In this document: positions 33,770-42,479 of the stretch, piece after piece
Position numbering within the stretch: position 1 is the stretch's first letter
Layout: every line of letters starts with the position of its first letter
Assembly: GCF_011516945.1 (NCBI RefSeq)
Contig: NZ_WOTH01000003.1
Span: 1-64,000, forward strand
DNA: 64,000 bases
Source of the DNA: Acetobacter estunensis
GTDB taxonomy: Bacteria; Pseudomonadota; Alphaproteobacteria; Acetobacterales; Acetobacteraceae
Direction of reading: 5' to 3'
Program-made: the position numbers and the translations under genes
The notes under the pieces: model-generated
Databases searched by the model: none
Told to the model about the DNA's origin: nothing
The model's input: only the letters and a program-made list of their open reading frames with translations

Positions 33770-35115
33770 ATCGGGTGTTTTCCGCAACCCCGCCGCCAGC
33801 TCTTGCCGCCGAGCGTGCGCAGGAACTGGACGACGATGACATCGACGCCTTGTGCGAGGCGGTGGACGCCGCAATTCTCGATGGGGGCGGTTTCGGCTGG
33901 GTGAAGCCGCAGGGGCGCTCGGTGCTGGAGCGCTATTACCGTGGTCTGCTTCTGGTGCCGGAACGGATGCTGTTCGTGGCGCGGCATCGGGGCGTGATCG
34001 TGGGCTCTGCCCAGCTTGTCCGGCCGCCGCGCAACAATGAAGCGCAGGCGATGAACGCCAGCGTCATGCATTTTCACATCGCTCCCTATGCCCGCGGTAT
34101 GGGGCTGGGGCGGATGCTGCTCGACGAGATCGTGCAGTGCGCGCGGGCGATGGGCTATCAGTTCCTCAATCTTGATGTGCGCGAGACGCAGACAGGCGCC
34201 ATTGCCCTGTTCCGCAGCATGGGGTTCGAGCAGTGGGGGACGCATCCGTCCTACGCCCATGTCGATGGCCGTATGTTGCGGGGCCATTATTTCGTGAAGC
34301 GGCTTCAGGAACAGAGCCGCATCGCGCAGAACGGATCCGACACCCCAGCCGATACGGGAAGACCGAACTCCATGAGCACCCGCGCCCTGACTCTCTACCC
34401 TGCCATCGATCTCAAGGATGGAGCCTGCGTGCGTCTGCGCCGGGGCGAGATGGACGACGCCACCGTCTATTCCGACGATCCGGGCGCGCAGGCGCGGGCA
34501 TGGTGCGATGCGGGATTCAGTTGGCTGCATGTGGTGGATCTCAACGGCGCGTTTGCTGGACACTCGGCCAATACGGACGCCGTGAAGAAGATCGTGGCCA
34601 ATGCGTCCGTGCCCGTGCAGCTTGGAGGGGGCTTGCGGGACATGGCCGGGATTGAGGCATGGCTGGAGGCGGGGATCACCCGCGTCATCCTCGGCTCGGT
34701 CGCGGTGAAAAATCCGGCGCTGGTGAAGGAAGCGTGCAAGGCGTTTCCCGGCCGTATCGTGGCGGGCATCGACGCACGACAGGGACTCGTGGCCACCGAA
34801 GGCTGGGCGGAAGTGTCCGACATGCAGGCGACCGATCTTGGACTGCGGATGCAGGACGCGGGTGTGACGGCCATCATCTTTACCGAGATCACCCGTGACG
34901 GCATGCTCGAAGGGCTGGATCTGGTCCAGACGGCGGAACTGGCGCGCACGGTGTCCATCCCCGTGATCGCCAGCGGCGGCGTGGGATCACTGGATCATCT
35001 CGCGGCGCTCAAGCGCGTGGCGGAGGAGACGCCGGGCATTGAGGGCGTGGTCGTGGGACGCGCGCTCTATGACGGGCGCATTACGCCGGCAGACGCGCTG
35101 CGGGTTCTGTCCTGA
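33766..35115 (+). CDS. hisA: GNAT acetyltransferase fused to HisA isomerase
   Basis: 449 aa in one open frame. Residues 1-185 form a GNAT domain: [20 protein letters not shown] carries the acetyl-CoA loop, followed by [22 protein letters not shown] linker of about 20 residues leads to HisA ([20 protein letters not shown], with catalytic Asp; [20 protein letters not shown] with the second Asp; [13 protein letters not shown]). HisA isomerises ProFAR to PRFAR. No stop separates the two, so a fusion is encoded, though an internal ATG at 34372, with GGGAAGA 9 nt upstream, could also give free HisA of 247 aa. The role of the acetyltransferase is unknown. Confidence 0.9.
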   Translation: MNRVFSATPPPALAAERAQELDDDDIDALCEAVDAAILDGGGFGWVKPQGRSVLERYYRGLLLVPERMLFVARHRGVIVGSAQLVRPPRNNEAQAMNASVMHFHIAPYARGMGLGRMLLDEIVQCARAMGYQFLNLDVRETQTGAIALFRSMGFEQWGTHPSYAHVDGRMLRGHYFVKRLQEQSRIAQNGSDTPADTGRPNSMSTRALTLYPAIDLKDGACVRLRRGEMDDATVYSDDPGAQARAWCDAGFSWLHVVDLNGAFAGHSANTDAVKKIVANASVPVQLGGGLRDMAGIEAWLEAGITRVILGSVAVKNPALVKEACKAFPGRIVAGIDARQGLVATEGWAEVSDMQATDLGLRMQDAGVTAIIFTEITRDGMLEGLDLVQTAELARTVSIPVIASGGVGSLDHLAALKRVAEETPGIEGVVVGRALYDGRITPADALRVLS

Positions 35116-35891
35116 TGCTGAAACTCCGCGTTATCCCGTGTCTGGATGTGAAGAACGGGCGCGTCGTGAAGGGCGTGAACTTCGTCTCCCTGCGCGATGC
35201 CGGTGATCCGGTGGAGCAGGCGGCGGTGTATGACGCCGCGGGCGCGGATGAGTTGACGTTCCTCGACATCACGGCCAGCCATGAGAACCGCGACACCATT
35301 CTGGATGTGGTGAACCGCACAGCCGAACGCATCTTCCTGCCGCTGACGGTGGGGGGCGGGGTGCGCACGACCGCTGATATGCGCAAGTTGCTGCTGGCGG
35401 GCGCGGACAAATGTGCCATGAACTCGGCGGCAGTGAAGCGGCCGGAACTGGTGAACGAAGCCGCCAACAAGTTCGGTAGCCAGTGCGTGGTTGTGGGTGT
35501 GGATGCCCGTGCCAACGGCAAGGGCGGCTGGGAAATCTATACACAGGGCGGTCGTGCCCCTACAGGCATCGACGCGGTGGAGTGGTGCCGGGAGGTGGCA
35601 GCGCGTGGTGCCGGTGAAATCCTACTGACCTCCATGGACCGTGACGGCACACGCTCGGGGTTCGACCTCGATCTGCTGCGAGCGGTGAACGCCGCCGTGC
35701 GCCTGCCTGTCGTCGCTTCGGGCGGGGTGGGCGCGCTGGAGCATTTTGTGGAAGGCGCGAAGGCCGGGGCGACGGGTCTTCTTGCGGCGAGCGTGTTCCA
35801 TTTCGGACAGTTCACCGTGCCTGAGGTGAAACAGGCGCTGACTGACGCCGGGCTGCCGGTGCGTCCCCCCGTGCCGCCCCTGACATTCTGA
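35115..35891 (+). CDS. hisF: Imidazole glycerol phosphate synthase, cyclase subunit
   Basis: 258 aa (beta/alpha)8 barrel that pairs with HisH to make IGP and AICAR. The catalytic Asp residues appear in [16 protein letters not shown] and [26 protein letters not shown] and [13 protein letters not shown] are phosphate-binding loops. The ATG overlaps the hisA stop (TGATG). Confidence 0.97.
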   Translation: MLKLRVIPCLDVKNGRVVKGVNFVSLRDAGDPVEQAAVYDAAGADELTFLDITASHENRDTILDVVNRTAERIFLPLTVGGGVRTTADMRKLLLAGADKCAMNSAAVKRPELVNEAANKFGSQCVVVGVDARANGKGGWEIYTQGGRAPTGIDAVEWCREVAARGAGEILLTSMDRDGTRSGFDLDLLRAVNAAVRLPVVASGGVGALEHFVEGAKAGATGLLAASVFHFGQFTVPEVKQALTDAGLPVRPPVPPLTF

Positions 35892-35908
35892 GACTGACCG
35901 GAAAGATC

Positions 35909-36319
35909 ATGGCCAAGACACCCGAAAAGAAGAACGCCTCCTCCGCCAAGGTATTGCAGAAGGAAGCCGCGCGCCGAAGTGACGTGCCTGTCGATGCTTC
36001 CGTCCTCGATAGGCTGTTTGCTGTCGTGGAGAGCCGTAAGGGCACGGATCCTTCCATCAGTCATTCGGCGCGGCTGCTTTCGCGCGGCACTCGCAAGGTG
36101 GCGCAGAAATTCGGTGAAGAGGCCGTCGAATGTCTGATCGAGGCGGTCGCTGGGCGTCCGCATGAACTGATCGGGGAGAGCGCGGACGTGCTCTATCACC
36201 TTATCGTTCTGTGGGTGGACGCAGGGGTCACGCCCGATCAGGTCTGGGCGGAACTTGCCCGGCGCGAGGGCACCAGCGGGATCGCGGAAAAAGCGTCCCG
36301 TTCGTCCAAGACACCCTGA
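35909..36319 (+). CDS. hisE: Phosphoribosyl-ATP pyrophosphatase
   Basis: 136 aa, second step of histidine synthesis, MazG-like all-alpha fold. [19 protein letters not shown] and [14 protein letters not shown] carry the metal-binding acidic residues. About 35 additional Lys/Ala-rich residues precede the usual start and a Lys/Ser tail follows. HisI (cyclohydrolase), hisG and hisD are not in this window. Confidence 0.95.
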   Translation: MAKTPEKKNASSAKVLQKEAARRSDVPVDASVLDRLFAVVESRKGTDPSISHSARLLSRGTRKVAQKFGEEAVECLIEAVAGRPHELIGESADVLYHLIVLWVDAGVTPDQVWAELARREGTSGIAEKASRSSKTP

Positions 36320-36337
36320 AGCGGAGGGAGCGTAGTC

Positions 36338-36703
36338 ATGATGACAGATTATGATCCGAACAACATCTTCGCGAAAATCCTGCGCGGTGAAATCCCGTGC
36401 AAGAAAGTGTTCGAGAACGAGTGGGTGCTGGCCTTCCATGACATCGGACCGAAGGCGCCGGTGCATGTGTTGGTGATCCCCAAGGGGGCCTATGTCTCCT
36501 ACGCGGATTTCTCGGCAAAAGCCTCTTCCGATGAAATCGTGGGCTTCACCCGTGCGGTCGGCCATGTGGCGCAGATGCTCGGGCTTGAAGAGAACGGCTA
36601 TCGCCTCATCAGCAATGTGGGGCCGCATTCCGGTCAGGAAGTGCCACATTTCCATGTGCATCTGCTTGGCGGTGGACCGCTGGGTGCGTTGATCGGACGC
36701 TGA
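36338..36703 (+). CDS. hinT: HIT-family nucleotide hydrolase (HinT-like)
   Basis: 121 aa. The histidine triad reads VPHFHVHLLGG, and the N-terminal NIFAKILRGEIPCKKVFE is typical of HinT/PKCI-like purine nucleoside phosphoramidases. GGAGGG lies 9 nt before the ATG; a second ATG follows directly. It trails the his operon by 18 bp, as in several Alphaproteobacteria, and is probably co-transcribed. Confidence 0.93.
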   Translation: MMTDYDPNNIFAKILRGEIPCKKVFENEWVLAFHDIGPKAPVHVLVIPKGAYVSYADFSAKASSDEIVGFTRAVGHVAQMLGLEENGYRLISNVGPHSGQEVPHFHVHLLGGGPLGALIGR

Positions 36704-36719
36704 ACGCGCAGTGCCCGCA

Positions 36720-36743
36720 CCCCTTGCTCCCATGAGCGAGGGG
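36720..36743 (+). terminator. Strong hairpin between hinT and the RidA gene
   Basis: CCCCTTGCTC pairs with GAGCGAGGGG (one G-U pair) around a 4-nt loop. No T run follows, so it could attenuate or protect mRNA rather than fully terminate. Confidence 0.45.
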
Positions 36744-36790
36744 CGGCAGGGTGAGGCTTCCTTTACGGATCATCCAAGCAGGAGGTTTTC

Positions 36791-37255
36791 ATGTCCGACA
36801 CTCCCGAATCCCGTCTGGCCGCGCTGGGCATTGAATTGCCCACCCCGGCGGCTCCTGTCGCCAACTATCTGCCGTGGACCCGTTCGGGCTCCCTGATCGT
36901 GGTGTCGGGCCAGCTTCCCCTCAAGGACGGCAAGCTTCTGACCACCGGGAAACTGGGTGCCGCCGTATCGCCCGAGACGGGTGCCGAGGCGGCCCGTTAC
37001 TGCCTGATCGGGGTTCTGGCTCAGCTCAAGGCCGCGATCGGGGATCTCTCCAAGGTCACGCGCGTGCTGCGTCTGGGTGGGTTCATTTCCTGCACGCCCG
37101 AGTTCACCGCCCATGCCGGTGTGATGAACGGCGCCTCCGATCTGGCGGTGGCGGTGTTCGGCGATGCCGGTCGTCACGCCCGTTCCACGGTCGGTGTACC
37201 GTCCCTGCCGCTGGACGCGCCTGTCGAGGTGGAAGGTCTGTTCGAGATCGGCTAA
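36791..37255 (+). CDS. RidA-family (YjgF/YER057c) protein
   Basis: 154 aa with AGGAGG five nt before the ATG. Conserved features: LPWTRSGSLIVVSGQLPL, a central GAEAARYCLIGVLAQLKAA helix, and the substrate-binding Arg in HARSTVGVPSLPLDAPVEVE. The length fits the longer branch common in Alphaproteobacteria rather than the ~128-aa enamine deaminase. RidA proteins hydrolyse reactive 2-aminoacrylate or related imines. The stop overlaps the next start (TAATG). Confidence 0.93.
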   Translation: MSDTPESRLAALGIELPTPAAPVANYLPWTRSGSLIVVSGQLPLKDGKLLTTGKLGAAVSPETGAEAARYCLIGVLAQLKAAIGDLSKVTRVLRLGGFISCTPEFTAHAGVMNGASDLAVAVFGDAGRHARSTVGVPSLPLDAPVEVEGLFEIG

Positions 37256-38400
37256 TGACCGGATGGACGGTTTCCCTTCATGACCGGATCGGCAGTCTTC
37301 CCGTCAGTGAGTGGGATGCCTGCGCCGGAGATGGGAATCCGTTCGTCAGTCATGCCTTTCTCTCGGCCATAGAGGACAGTGGTTCCGCCACGCCGGAAAC
37401 CGGCTGGCTCCCCCAGCATGTCGTGCTGCGGGATGAGGCGGGACACCTCGTGGCTACGGCGCCCACCTATCTGAAGGCCCATTCCTACGGCGAATATGTG
37501 TTCGATCAGGGATGGGCCCGCGCTTTTGAGCAAGCGGGCGGGGATTATTACCCCAAACTCCAGACAGCCGTGCCGTTTTCACCCGTTCCCGGCCCGCGCT
37601 TGCTGGTGCGACCGGACGCGCCGAACGGCACAAAGGCCGCCTTGGGGCAGGCGCTGGCGCAGGTCTGCGGTGAACTGGCGCTGTCCTCGGCGCATGTGAC
37701 GTTCTGTTCGTCCGAGGACGCCTCCGTATTGACAGAGGGCGGCTGGTTGCCGCGTCTGGGCCTTCAGTATCACTGGCACAATCGCGGTTATGGCAGCTTC
37801 GAGGACTTTCTCGGCGCGTTGGCGTCGCGCAAGCGCAAGGTGCTACGACGTGAACGCCGGGATGCCAACGCCTGCGGTCTGACGTTCCGGGCCGTGCGAG
37901 GGGCGGAGATTACGGAAGCCCTCTGGGACGCATTCTTTGTGTTCTATCAGGCGACCGTGGACCGGAAGTGGGGGAGCGCCTATCTCACGCGTCCATTTTT
38001 CTCGCTGTTGTCCGAACGGCTTGGCGATCGCATCGTGCTGATGGTCGCTGAACAGGGAAACAGACCGGTTGCTGGCGCCCTGAATCTGATGGGCGCTGAT
38101 ACGCTTTATGGTCGCAACTGGGGATGTGTGGGGGAGTGGCCCTTCCTCCATTTTGAGCTGTGCTATTATCGGGCCATCGATTTTGCCATCGAGCACGGAC
38201 TGGCCCGGGTAGAGGCGGGGGCGCAGGGTGAGCACAAGATCCAACGAGGGTATCTGCCCGCGCTGACCCATTCCGCCCATTGGATCGCGCACCCTGCGCT
38301 GAAGCGGGCCGTGACCCACTTTCTGGTCGCCGAGCGACAGGGCGTGCTGGCGGAAAAAACGGCTCTGATGGAACTTTCTCCCTATCGACAGGATGGCTGA
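37255..38400 (+). CDS. FemAB/GNAT-fold protein (COG3146, 'peptidogalycan' family)
   Basis: 381 aa. Two GNAT-like halves: the first with GNPFVSHAFLSAIEDSG and YLKAHSYGEYVFDQGWA, the second with FLGALASRKRKVLRRERR and VEAGAQGEHKIQRGYLP, the strongly conserved motif of this family. Related to FemX/FemAB aminoacyltransferases, but the substrate of these proteobacterial proteins is unestablished. No signal peptide. Translationally coupled to the RidA gene; the link between the two is not understood. Confidence 0.85.
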   Translation: MTGWTVSLHDRIGSLPVSEWDACAGDGNPFVSHAFLSAIEDSGSATPETGWLPQHVVLRDEAGHLVATAPTYLKAHSYGEYVFDQGWARAFEQAGGDYYPKLQTAVPFSPVPGPRLLVRPDAPNGTKAALGQALAQVCGELALSSAHVTFCSSEDASVLTEGGWLPRLGLQYHWHNRGYGSFEDFLGALASRKRKVLRRERRDANACGLTFRAVRGAEITEALWDAFFVFYQATVDRKWGSAYLTRPFFSLLSERLGDRIVLMVAEQGNRPVAGALNLMGADTLYGRNWGCVGEWPFLHFELCYYRAIDFAIEHGLARVEAGAQGEHKIQRGYLPALTHSAHWIAHPALKRAVTHFLVAERQGVLAEKTALMELSPYRQDG

Positions 38401-38410
38401 CGGCACGGTT

Positions 38411-38426
38411 ATGCATGTTTTTGCAT
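38411..38426 (+). promoter_or_regulatory. Candidate MarR operator
   Basis: ATGCA and TGCAT form perfect 5-bp arms 6 bp apart (also a TGCATG direct repeat), about 70-85 bp before the proposed marR start. A GATAAT box lies at 38476-38481. MarR proteins typically bind such short palindromes at their own promoters; this is inference. Confidence 0.35.
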
Positions 38427-38494
38427 GACAGAAATGTGTTTTGCGCCTTGTGGAGCCGCGCGCGATTCTGTCATGGATAATTGTACGCATACGA

Positions 38495-39070
38495 ATGATT
38501 CGTGTGTTGTCTTTTCGTGTGGGCCCGAACCGTCGCGTGTCAGATTCCATTGCCCCTGTGCAGGAAGCCTTGCCGTCCCTGCCTTTGCTGAGACGTCGCT
38601 TTGGGCATCGACTGGCCCGTCTGGCGACGCATTGGCGGCGTGAGATCGATCACGATCTGCGCCGTTTCAACCTGACCGATGCGACGTGGCGCCCGCTTTA
38701 CTATCTCGGCACCCTTGAACCGCCCGTGCGTCAGACCGATCTGGCGCGCGCGCTCTCGGTTGAGGCGCAATCTCTTGTGCGGGTGCTGGACGTGTTAGAG
38801 CAGCGCGGCCTCGTCACGCGCGAGGTCGATCCGGATGACCGCCGCTCGAAACTGGTCGTGCTGACACAGGAAGGGGCGGCTATGGGAAAGGCCGTTCTTG
38901 CCGTGGCGGATGATGTGGCGGCGCGGGTGCTCAGCGATGTGTCGGAGCGGGAGCTGGTTCTCTGTCTTGATGTGTTCGAGCGTGTCGGGGCAGCTCTGAA
39001 TGCGGAACGGGACGACGAGAAAGAGAGCGGTTCGGTCCCCTCATCTCTTCGTGCAAAAAAATCTGCATGA
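38495..39070 (+). CDS. MarR-family regulator of the efflux operon
   Basis: 191 aa from the ATG at 38495; GTG 38537 is an alternative and the true start is uncertain because no clear ribosome site is present. The winged helix is plain: WRPLYYLGTLEPPVRQTDLARALSV split over two helices, then the recognition helix SLVRVLDVLEQRGLVTRE and the wing DPDDRRSKLVVLT. MarR proteins are usually released from DNA by phenolic or aromatic acids. The stop overlaps the FUSC gene (ATGA), which makes that operon its obvious target. Confidence 0.9.
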   Translation: MIRVLSFRVGPNRRVSDSIAPVQEALPSLPLLRRRFGHRLARLATHWRREIDHDLRRFNLTDATWRPLYYLGTLEPPVRQTDLARALSVEAQSLVRVLDVLEQRGLVTREVDPDDRRSKLVVLTQEGAAMGKAVLAVADDVAARVLSDVSERELVLCLDVFERVGAALNAERDDEKESGSVPSSLRAKKSA

Positions 39071-41340
39071 GTGCCGCGACTGGTGTTCTCTCCGATACGC
39101 CGCCCGGTCTGTGGGCGGAAGTCGGCCATGATCTGCGACAACTCTGGGCACGGATCGGCCCTACTGTGCAGTATGCCCTGCGTGTCGGGCTGGCCATCGG
39201 TCTGGCGCTCTGGCTGGCCGGGTTCCTTATGCTGGAAAACCCGATCTCGGCCGTCACCACCGTTCTGATCGTAGCCAACCCCACGCCGGGTGCGCTGATT
39301 TCCAAGAGCATGTGGCGCATCGTGGGTACGCTGGCGGGCACGACGCTGGGCATCACGCTGATGGCGTCCTTTCCGCAACAGCCGGTGCTGTTCTTCGCCG
39401 GTCTCGCCTCGCTCATCGGTGTGGCGTGCGGTGTAGCCACGCTGTTGCGGTTCTACCGCGCCTATGCCGCCGTGCTCACCGGCTACACTATCATCATCAT
39501 CTCGGTCAGCGCGTTTACGGACCCGGATCGCATTTTTGAAAGCGCCATGTCGCGTCTTTCTGTGGTGGTGATCGGGATCGTCAGCACCGCCATCGTCTTT
39601 CAGATCACCACCCTGCGCAGCCCCAACACGGCCACAGAGCGCATCGAGAAACTGCTGCGCGATGTGCTGGCCCAGTTCGTGACGCTTACGGCGGTCGAGC
39701 GGGATGCCGCCGATCCACGCTCCGACGAGACAGGGCAGGCGGGTGCGTTCCGCGAGTTCGACACGTCCACCTACAGCGCTCGCGCCCGGCTTCTGGCGCA
39801 GGCTGGCGCCGTGACGGAAGCGATCGATTACGCCTCATCCGTGGATTATCAGGTAAACCGGCGCGCGGCGGCCCTGCATCAGGGAGTGGCGCGGCTGCTG
39901 GGTCTGCTCAGCACCCATCACGCTGCCATGCGGGCCGTCCCTTCATCCGATGCGGCGCGTGTGCTGCGGGCGCGGGTGATCTCTAATCGTCTCATGCGCG
40001 AACTGGCGGATATGCCCATGGAGCAGTTGCTCCACGGCGATCCCACGGTCATCCGCCAGCGTATTCGTGCGGCTGTGCATGGGATCGAGGCGCTGGCGCT
40101 GGAAACGCCGGATCTGGCCGGTCTGGCTGCGATCGACACAGAGCGCGATATCCTCGTGCAACTCGGGCTGGCGGTCGACAATCTGTCCGATCTGGCATGG
40201 CGTGAAAAAGGCGTGCGGCTGATGCCGCTTCTCGAGTGGCCGGCAGCTCTGCGCAACATGTCGCGTGGCGCGCTCATCACGCTGATGGGGTGTCTGACAT
40301 GGTACATCCTGCACTGGACGGCCGGGCCCAACGCTCTGGTCTATCTCATCTGCGCGTCCTGCCTTCTGGCCACGGCGCCTTCGGCCACCAAGGCGGCCGT
40401 CATGCTTTCGAGCGGTACGGCGCTGGCAGTGCCGGCATGTTACGTGTTCCGCACGTTCATGTTGCCGCAGACGGATGGTTTCCCGCTGCTGTGGCTCTCG
40501 CTCTATCTGTGTCTGCTGCCGGGCATCTGGATTCAGTTCCATCCGCGTTACGCCCTGCGCGGCTTCGGTTATGCCGTGTTCTTCAATGTCATGACGCAGG
40601 TGTCCAATCCCGTTCGTTATGAAGATATTCCGCTCATCAACAGCTGGTTGGCCTACTGGGTGGCGTGCGTGGGGATTGCGCTGGTGTTCCGGGTGATCCT
40701 GCCTGCGGACCAGCGGCTGGATGTCGCCCGGCTCGTGACGGCGCTGTGCCGCGCCGTGCAGCGATTCGCACTGCTTCCGTTGCGCTATCGCGTGATGTGG
40801 CTGAACTGGGAATATCTCCAGATGCAGCGTGTGCTGCGCCTGACCATGCGTCTGTCGCTGGTGGAGCGGCCGGAGCGTGTCTTTCATGTCACGGATGCGG
40901 CCCTTGCTGCTGTGGCACTCGGGCGCGTGGTGATGCGCCTGCGCGGTCTTCTGCGGCTTGATGGCCGAGTGACATTGGCGCAGGAAAAACTGGTGGCAGA
41001 GGCTCTTGGCTCCCTGTCGGGACTGCGGCAAGACCCGCAGGCAACCGCCACCTCGCTGCGTCATGCCGCCGCTCGGCTTCTTCCGCCCGAGGCGGCGCGG
41101 GCGCAGGCGGGAGCGGCTGGAAAGGCGCGCGGAGAAGAGGAGATGAGAAGCGTGAGCACCGTCAGACGCATGGCTGCCTGTCTTGTACAGGCCGCACAGC
41201 TTATCGACGCCGTGCCGGGTTTCTTTCATAAGGGTGGCCCGATGCAACAAGGAGCCGAGCATCCTCTTGCTCAGGCGGATTTACGCCAGTTGATCATGCC
41301 TCGTGTGAAACGACCCGATTCGAGAACAGCCGGATGCTGA
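39067..41340 (+). CDS. FUSC-family aromatic/weak-acid exporter, inner-membrane subunit
   Basis: 757 aa in the AaeB/YccS/fusaric-acid-resistance family. Two membrane blocks of about five to six helices each (residues ~30-180 and ~395-540) flank cytosolic regions. Recognisable parts: AIGLALWLAGFLMLENPISA, SKSMWRIVGTLAGTTLG, GNPxR-like NPVRYEDIPLIN and FRVILPADQRLD. It would export aromatic carboxylic acids or similar toxic acids with the DUF1656, HlyD and NodT proteins encoded next. Coupled to marR upstream. Confidence 0.92.
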   Translation: MSAATGVLSDTPPGLWAEVGHDLRQLWARIGPTVQYALRVGLAIGLALWLAGFLMLENPISAVTTVLIVANPTPGALISKSMWRIVGTLAGTTLGITLMASFPQQPVLFFAGLASLIGVACGVATLLRFYRAYAAVLTGYTIIIISVSAFTDPDRIFESAMSRLSVVVIGIVSTAIVFQITTLRSPNTATERIEKLLRDVLAQFVTLTAVERDAADPRSDETGQAGAFREFDTSTYSARARLLAQAGAVTEAIDYASSVDYQVNRRAAALHQGVARLLGLLSTHHAAMRAVPSSDAARVLRARVISNRLMRELADMPMEQLLHGDPTVIRQRIRAAVHGIEALALETPDLAGLAAIDTERDILVQLGLAVDNLSDLAWREKGVRLMPLLEWPAALRNMSRGALITLMGCLTWYILHWTAGPNALVYLICASCLLATAPSATKAAVMLSSGTALAVPACYVFRTFMLPQTDGFPLLWLSLYLCLLPGIWIQFHPRYALRGFGYAVFFNVMTQVSNPVRYEDIPLINSWLAYWVACVGIALVFRVILPADQRLDVARLVTALCRAVQRFALLPLRYRVMWLNWEYLQMQRVLRLTMRLSLVERPERVFHVTDAALAAVALGRVVMRLRGLLRLDGRVTLAQEKLVAEALGSLSGLRQDPQATATSLRHAAARLLPPEAARAQAGAAGKARGEEEMRSVSTVRRMAACLVQAAQLIDAVPGFFHKGGPMQQGAEHPLAQADLRQLIMPRVKRPDSRTAGC

Positions 41341-41528
41341 CCGAGTTCAATCTCTTTGGTGTCTTCATGGCGCCGATCGTGGTCTATGCCCTCGTGGCAC
41401 TTCCCATAACGATGGTCCTGCGCTTTCTGCTCTGGTGGAGTGGACTCATGCGCTGGTTCTGGCATTTCGCCCTCTTTGAGGTCGCGCTCTATACCTGCGT
41501 CCTCTGTCTTTTGATTCTCTACGTCTGA
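41334..41528 (+). CDS. DUF1656 small membrane protein (AaeX-like)
   Basis: 64 aa with two hydrophobic helices (FGVFMAPIVVYALVALPI and WFWHFALFEVALYTCVLCLL). The LTEFNLFGVFMAP start and position between FUSC and HlyD genes identify the DUF1656 family. It overlaps the FUSC gene by 7 bp. Its exact job in the efflux complex is unknown. Confidence 0.93.
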   Translation: MLTEFNLFGVFMAPIVVYALVALPITMVLRFLLWWSGLMRWFWHFALFEVALYTCVLCLLILYV

Positions 41529-41562
41529 GCAACCCGTCGCCAAAGGTTTTCGAGACACCACA

Positions 41563-42474
41563 ATGCCTCTGCTCCGCACACTGATCCGCGTGATCCTGAC
41601 ACTGGCCGTCGTTTCTCTGGCCATCGTCCTTGGGGTGACTCTCTGGAACACCTACATGATCGCGCCGTGGACCCGTGACGGGCGCGTGCGTGTCTATGTG
41701 GTGGACGTCGCTCCTGAAGTCTCGGGTACGGTGGTGCAGGTGCCGGTGGTGGACAACCAGTTCGTCCACAAGGGTGATCCGCTCTATGTGCTCGACCCGG
41801 TCCGTTTCCGTCTGGCCATCCGTGAGGCTCAGGCCCGTCTGGACGGGGCGCTCGAAGACCTCAAGCTCAAGCAGAACGATGCACGCCGCCGTATGGGCCT
41901 GTCGGGCATTGTCTCGGCGGAAGAGCAGGAAGTCTTCAACTCGAACGTGGCCACGCAGGTGGCGGCGGTGGATGCGGCCCGCGCGGCGCTCGATGTGGCG
42001 AAACTGAATCTTCAGCGTTCGGTGCTCTATTCCCCGGTGAACGGTTACATCACCAACCTCAATCTGCGGGTGGGTGACTATGCCACGGCGGGTCAGGCGC
42101 GGCTGGCCGTGATCGACTCCGATTCCTACTGGGTTTACGGCTACTTCGAGGAAACGAAGATGTGGGGCGTGCATGTGGGGGATGAAGCCCGCGTCAAGCT
42201 GATGGGCTACAAGCAGATCATCCCCGGCCATGTCATCTCCATCGCCCGCGGTATCAACGACACCAACGGCAACCCCGACAAGCTGGGCCTTCAGGATGTG
42301 AACCCGATCTTTACATGGGTGCGTCTGGCACAGCGTATTCCGGTGCGCATCCATCTCGATCAGGTGCCTGAGGGCGTGACGCTGGCTGCCGGTATGACGG
42401 CGACGATCAGCGTCGGGCCTGAATCCCTCAGTCGTCGCGGCAAGCTGACCTCATGGCTGCAGGATCATCTGTGA
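41563..42474 (+). CDS. HlyD-family membrane-fusion protein (AaeA-like)
   Basis: 303 aa. N-terminal membrane anchor (VILTLAVVSLAIVLGVTLW) then the lipoyl/barrel-sandwich halves VAPEVSGTVVQVPVVDNQFVHKG... and VLYSPVNGYITNLNLRVGD, a short coiled-coil hairpin between them, and a beta-barrel. It bridges the FUSC inner-membrane exporter to the outer-membrane channel encoded next, whose gene starts only 5 bp downstream. Confidence 0.93.
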   Translation: MPLLRTLIRVILTLAVVSLAIVLGVTLWNTYMIAPWTRDGRVRVYVVDVAPEVSGTVVQVPVVDNQFVHKGDPLYVLDPVRFRLAIREAQARLDGALEDLKLKQNDARRRMGLSGIVSAEEQEVFNSNVATQVAAVDAARAALDVAKLNLQRSVLYSPVNGYITNLNLRVGDYATAGQARLAVIDSDSYWVYGYFEETKMWGVHVGDEARVKLMGYKQIIPGHVISIARGINDTNGNPDKLGLQDVNPIFTWVRLAQRIPVRIHLDQVPEGVTLAAGMTATISVGPESLSRRGKLTSWLQDHL

Positions 42475-42479
42475 GGCCG

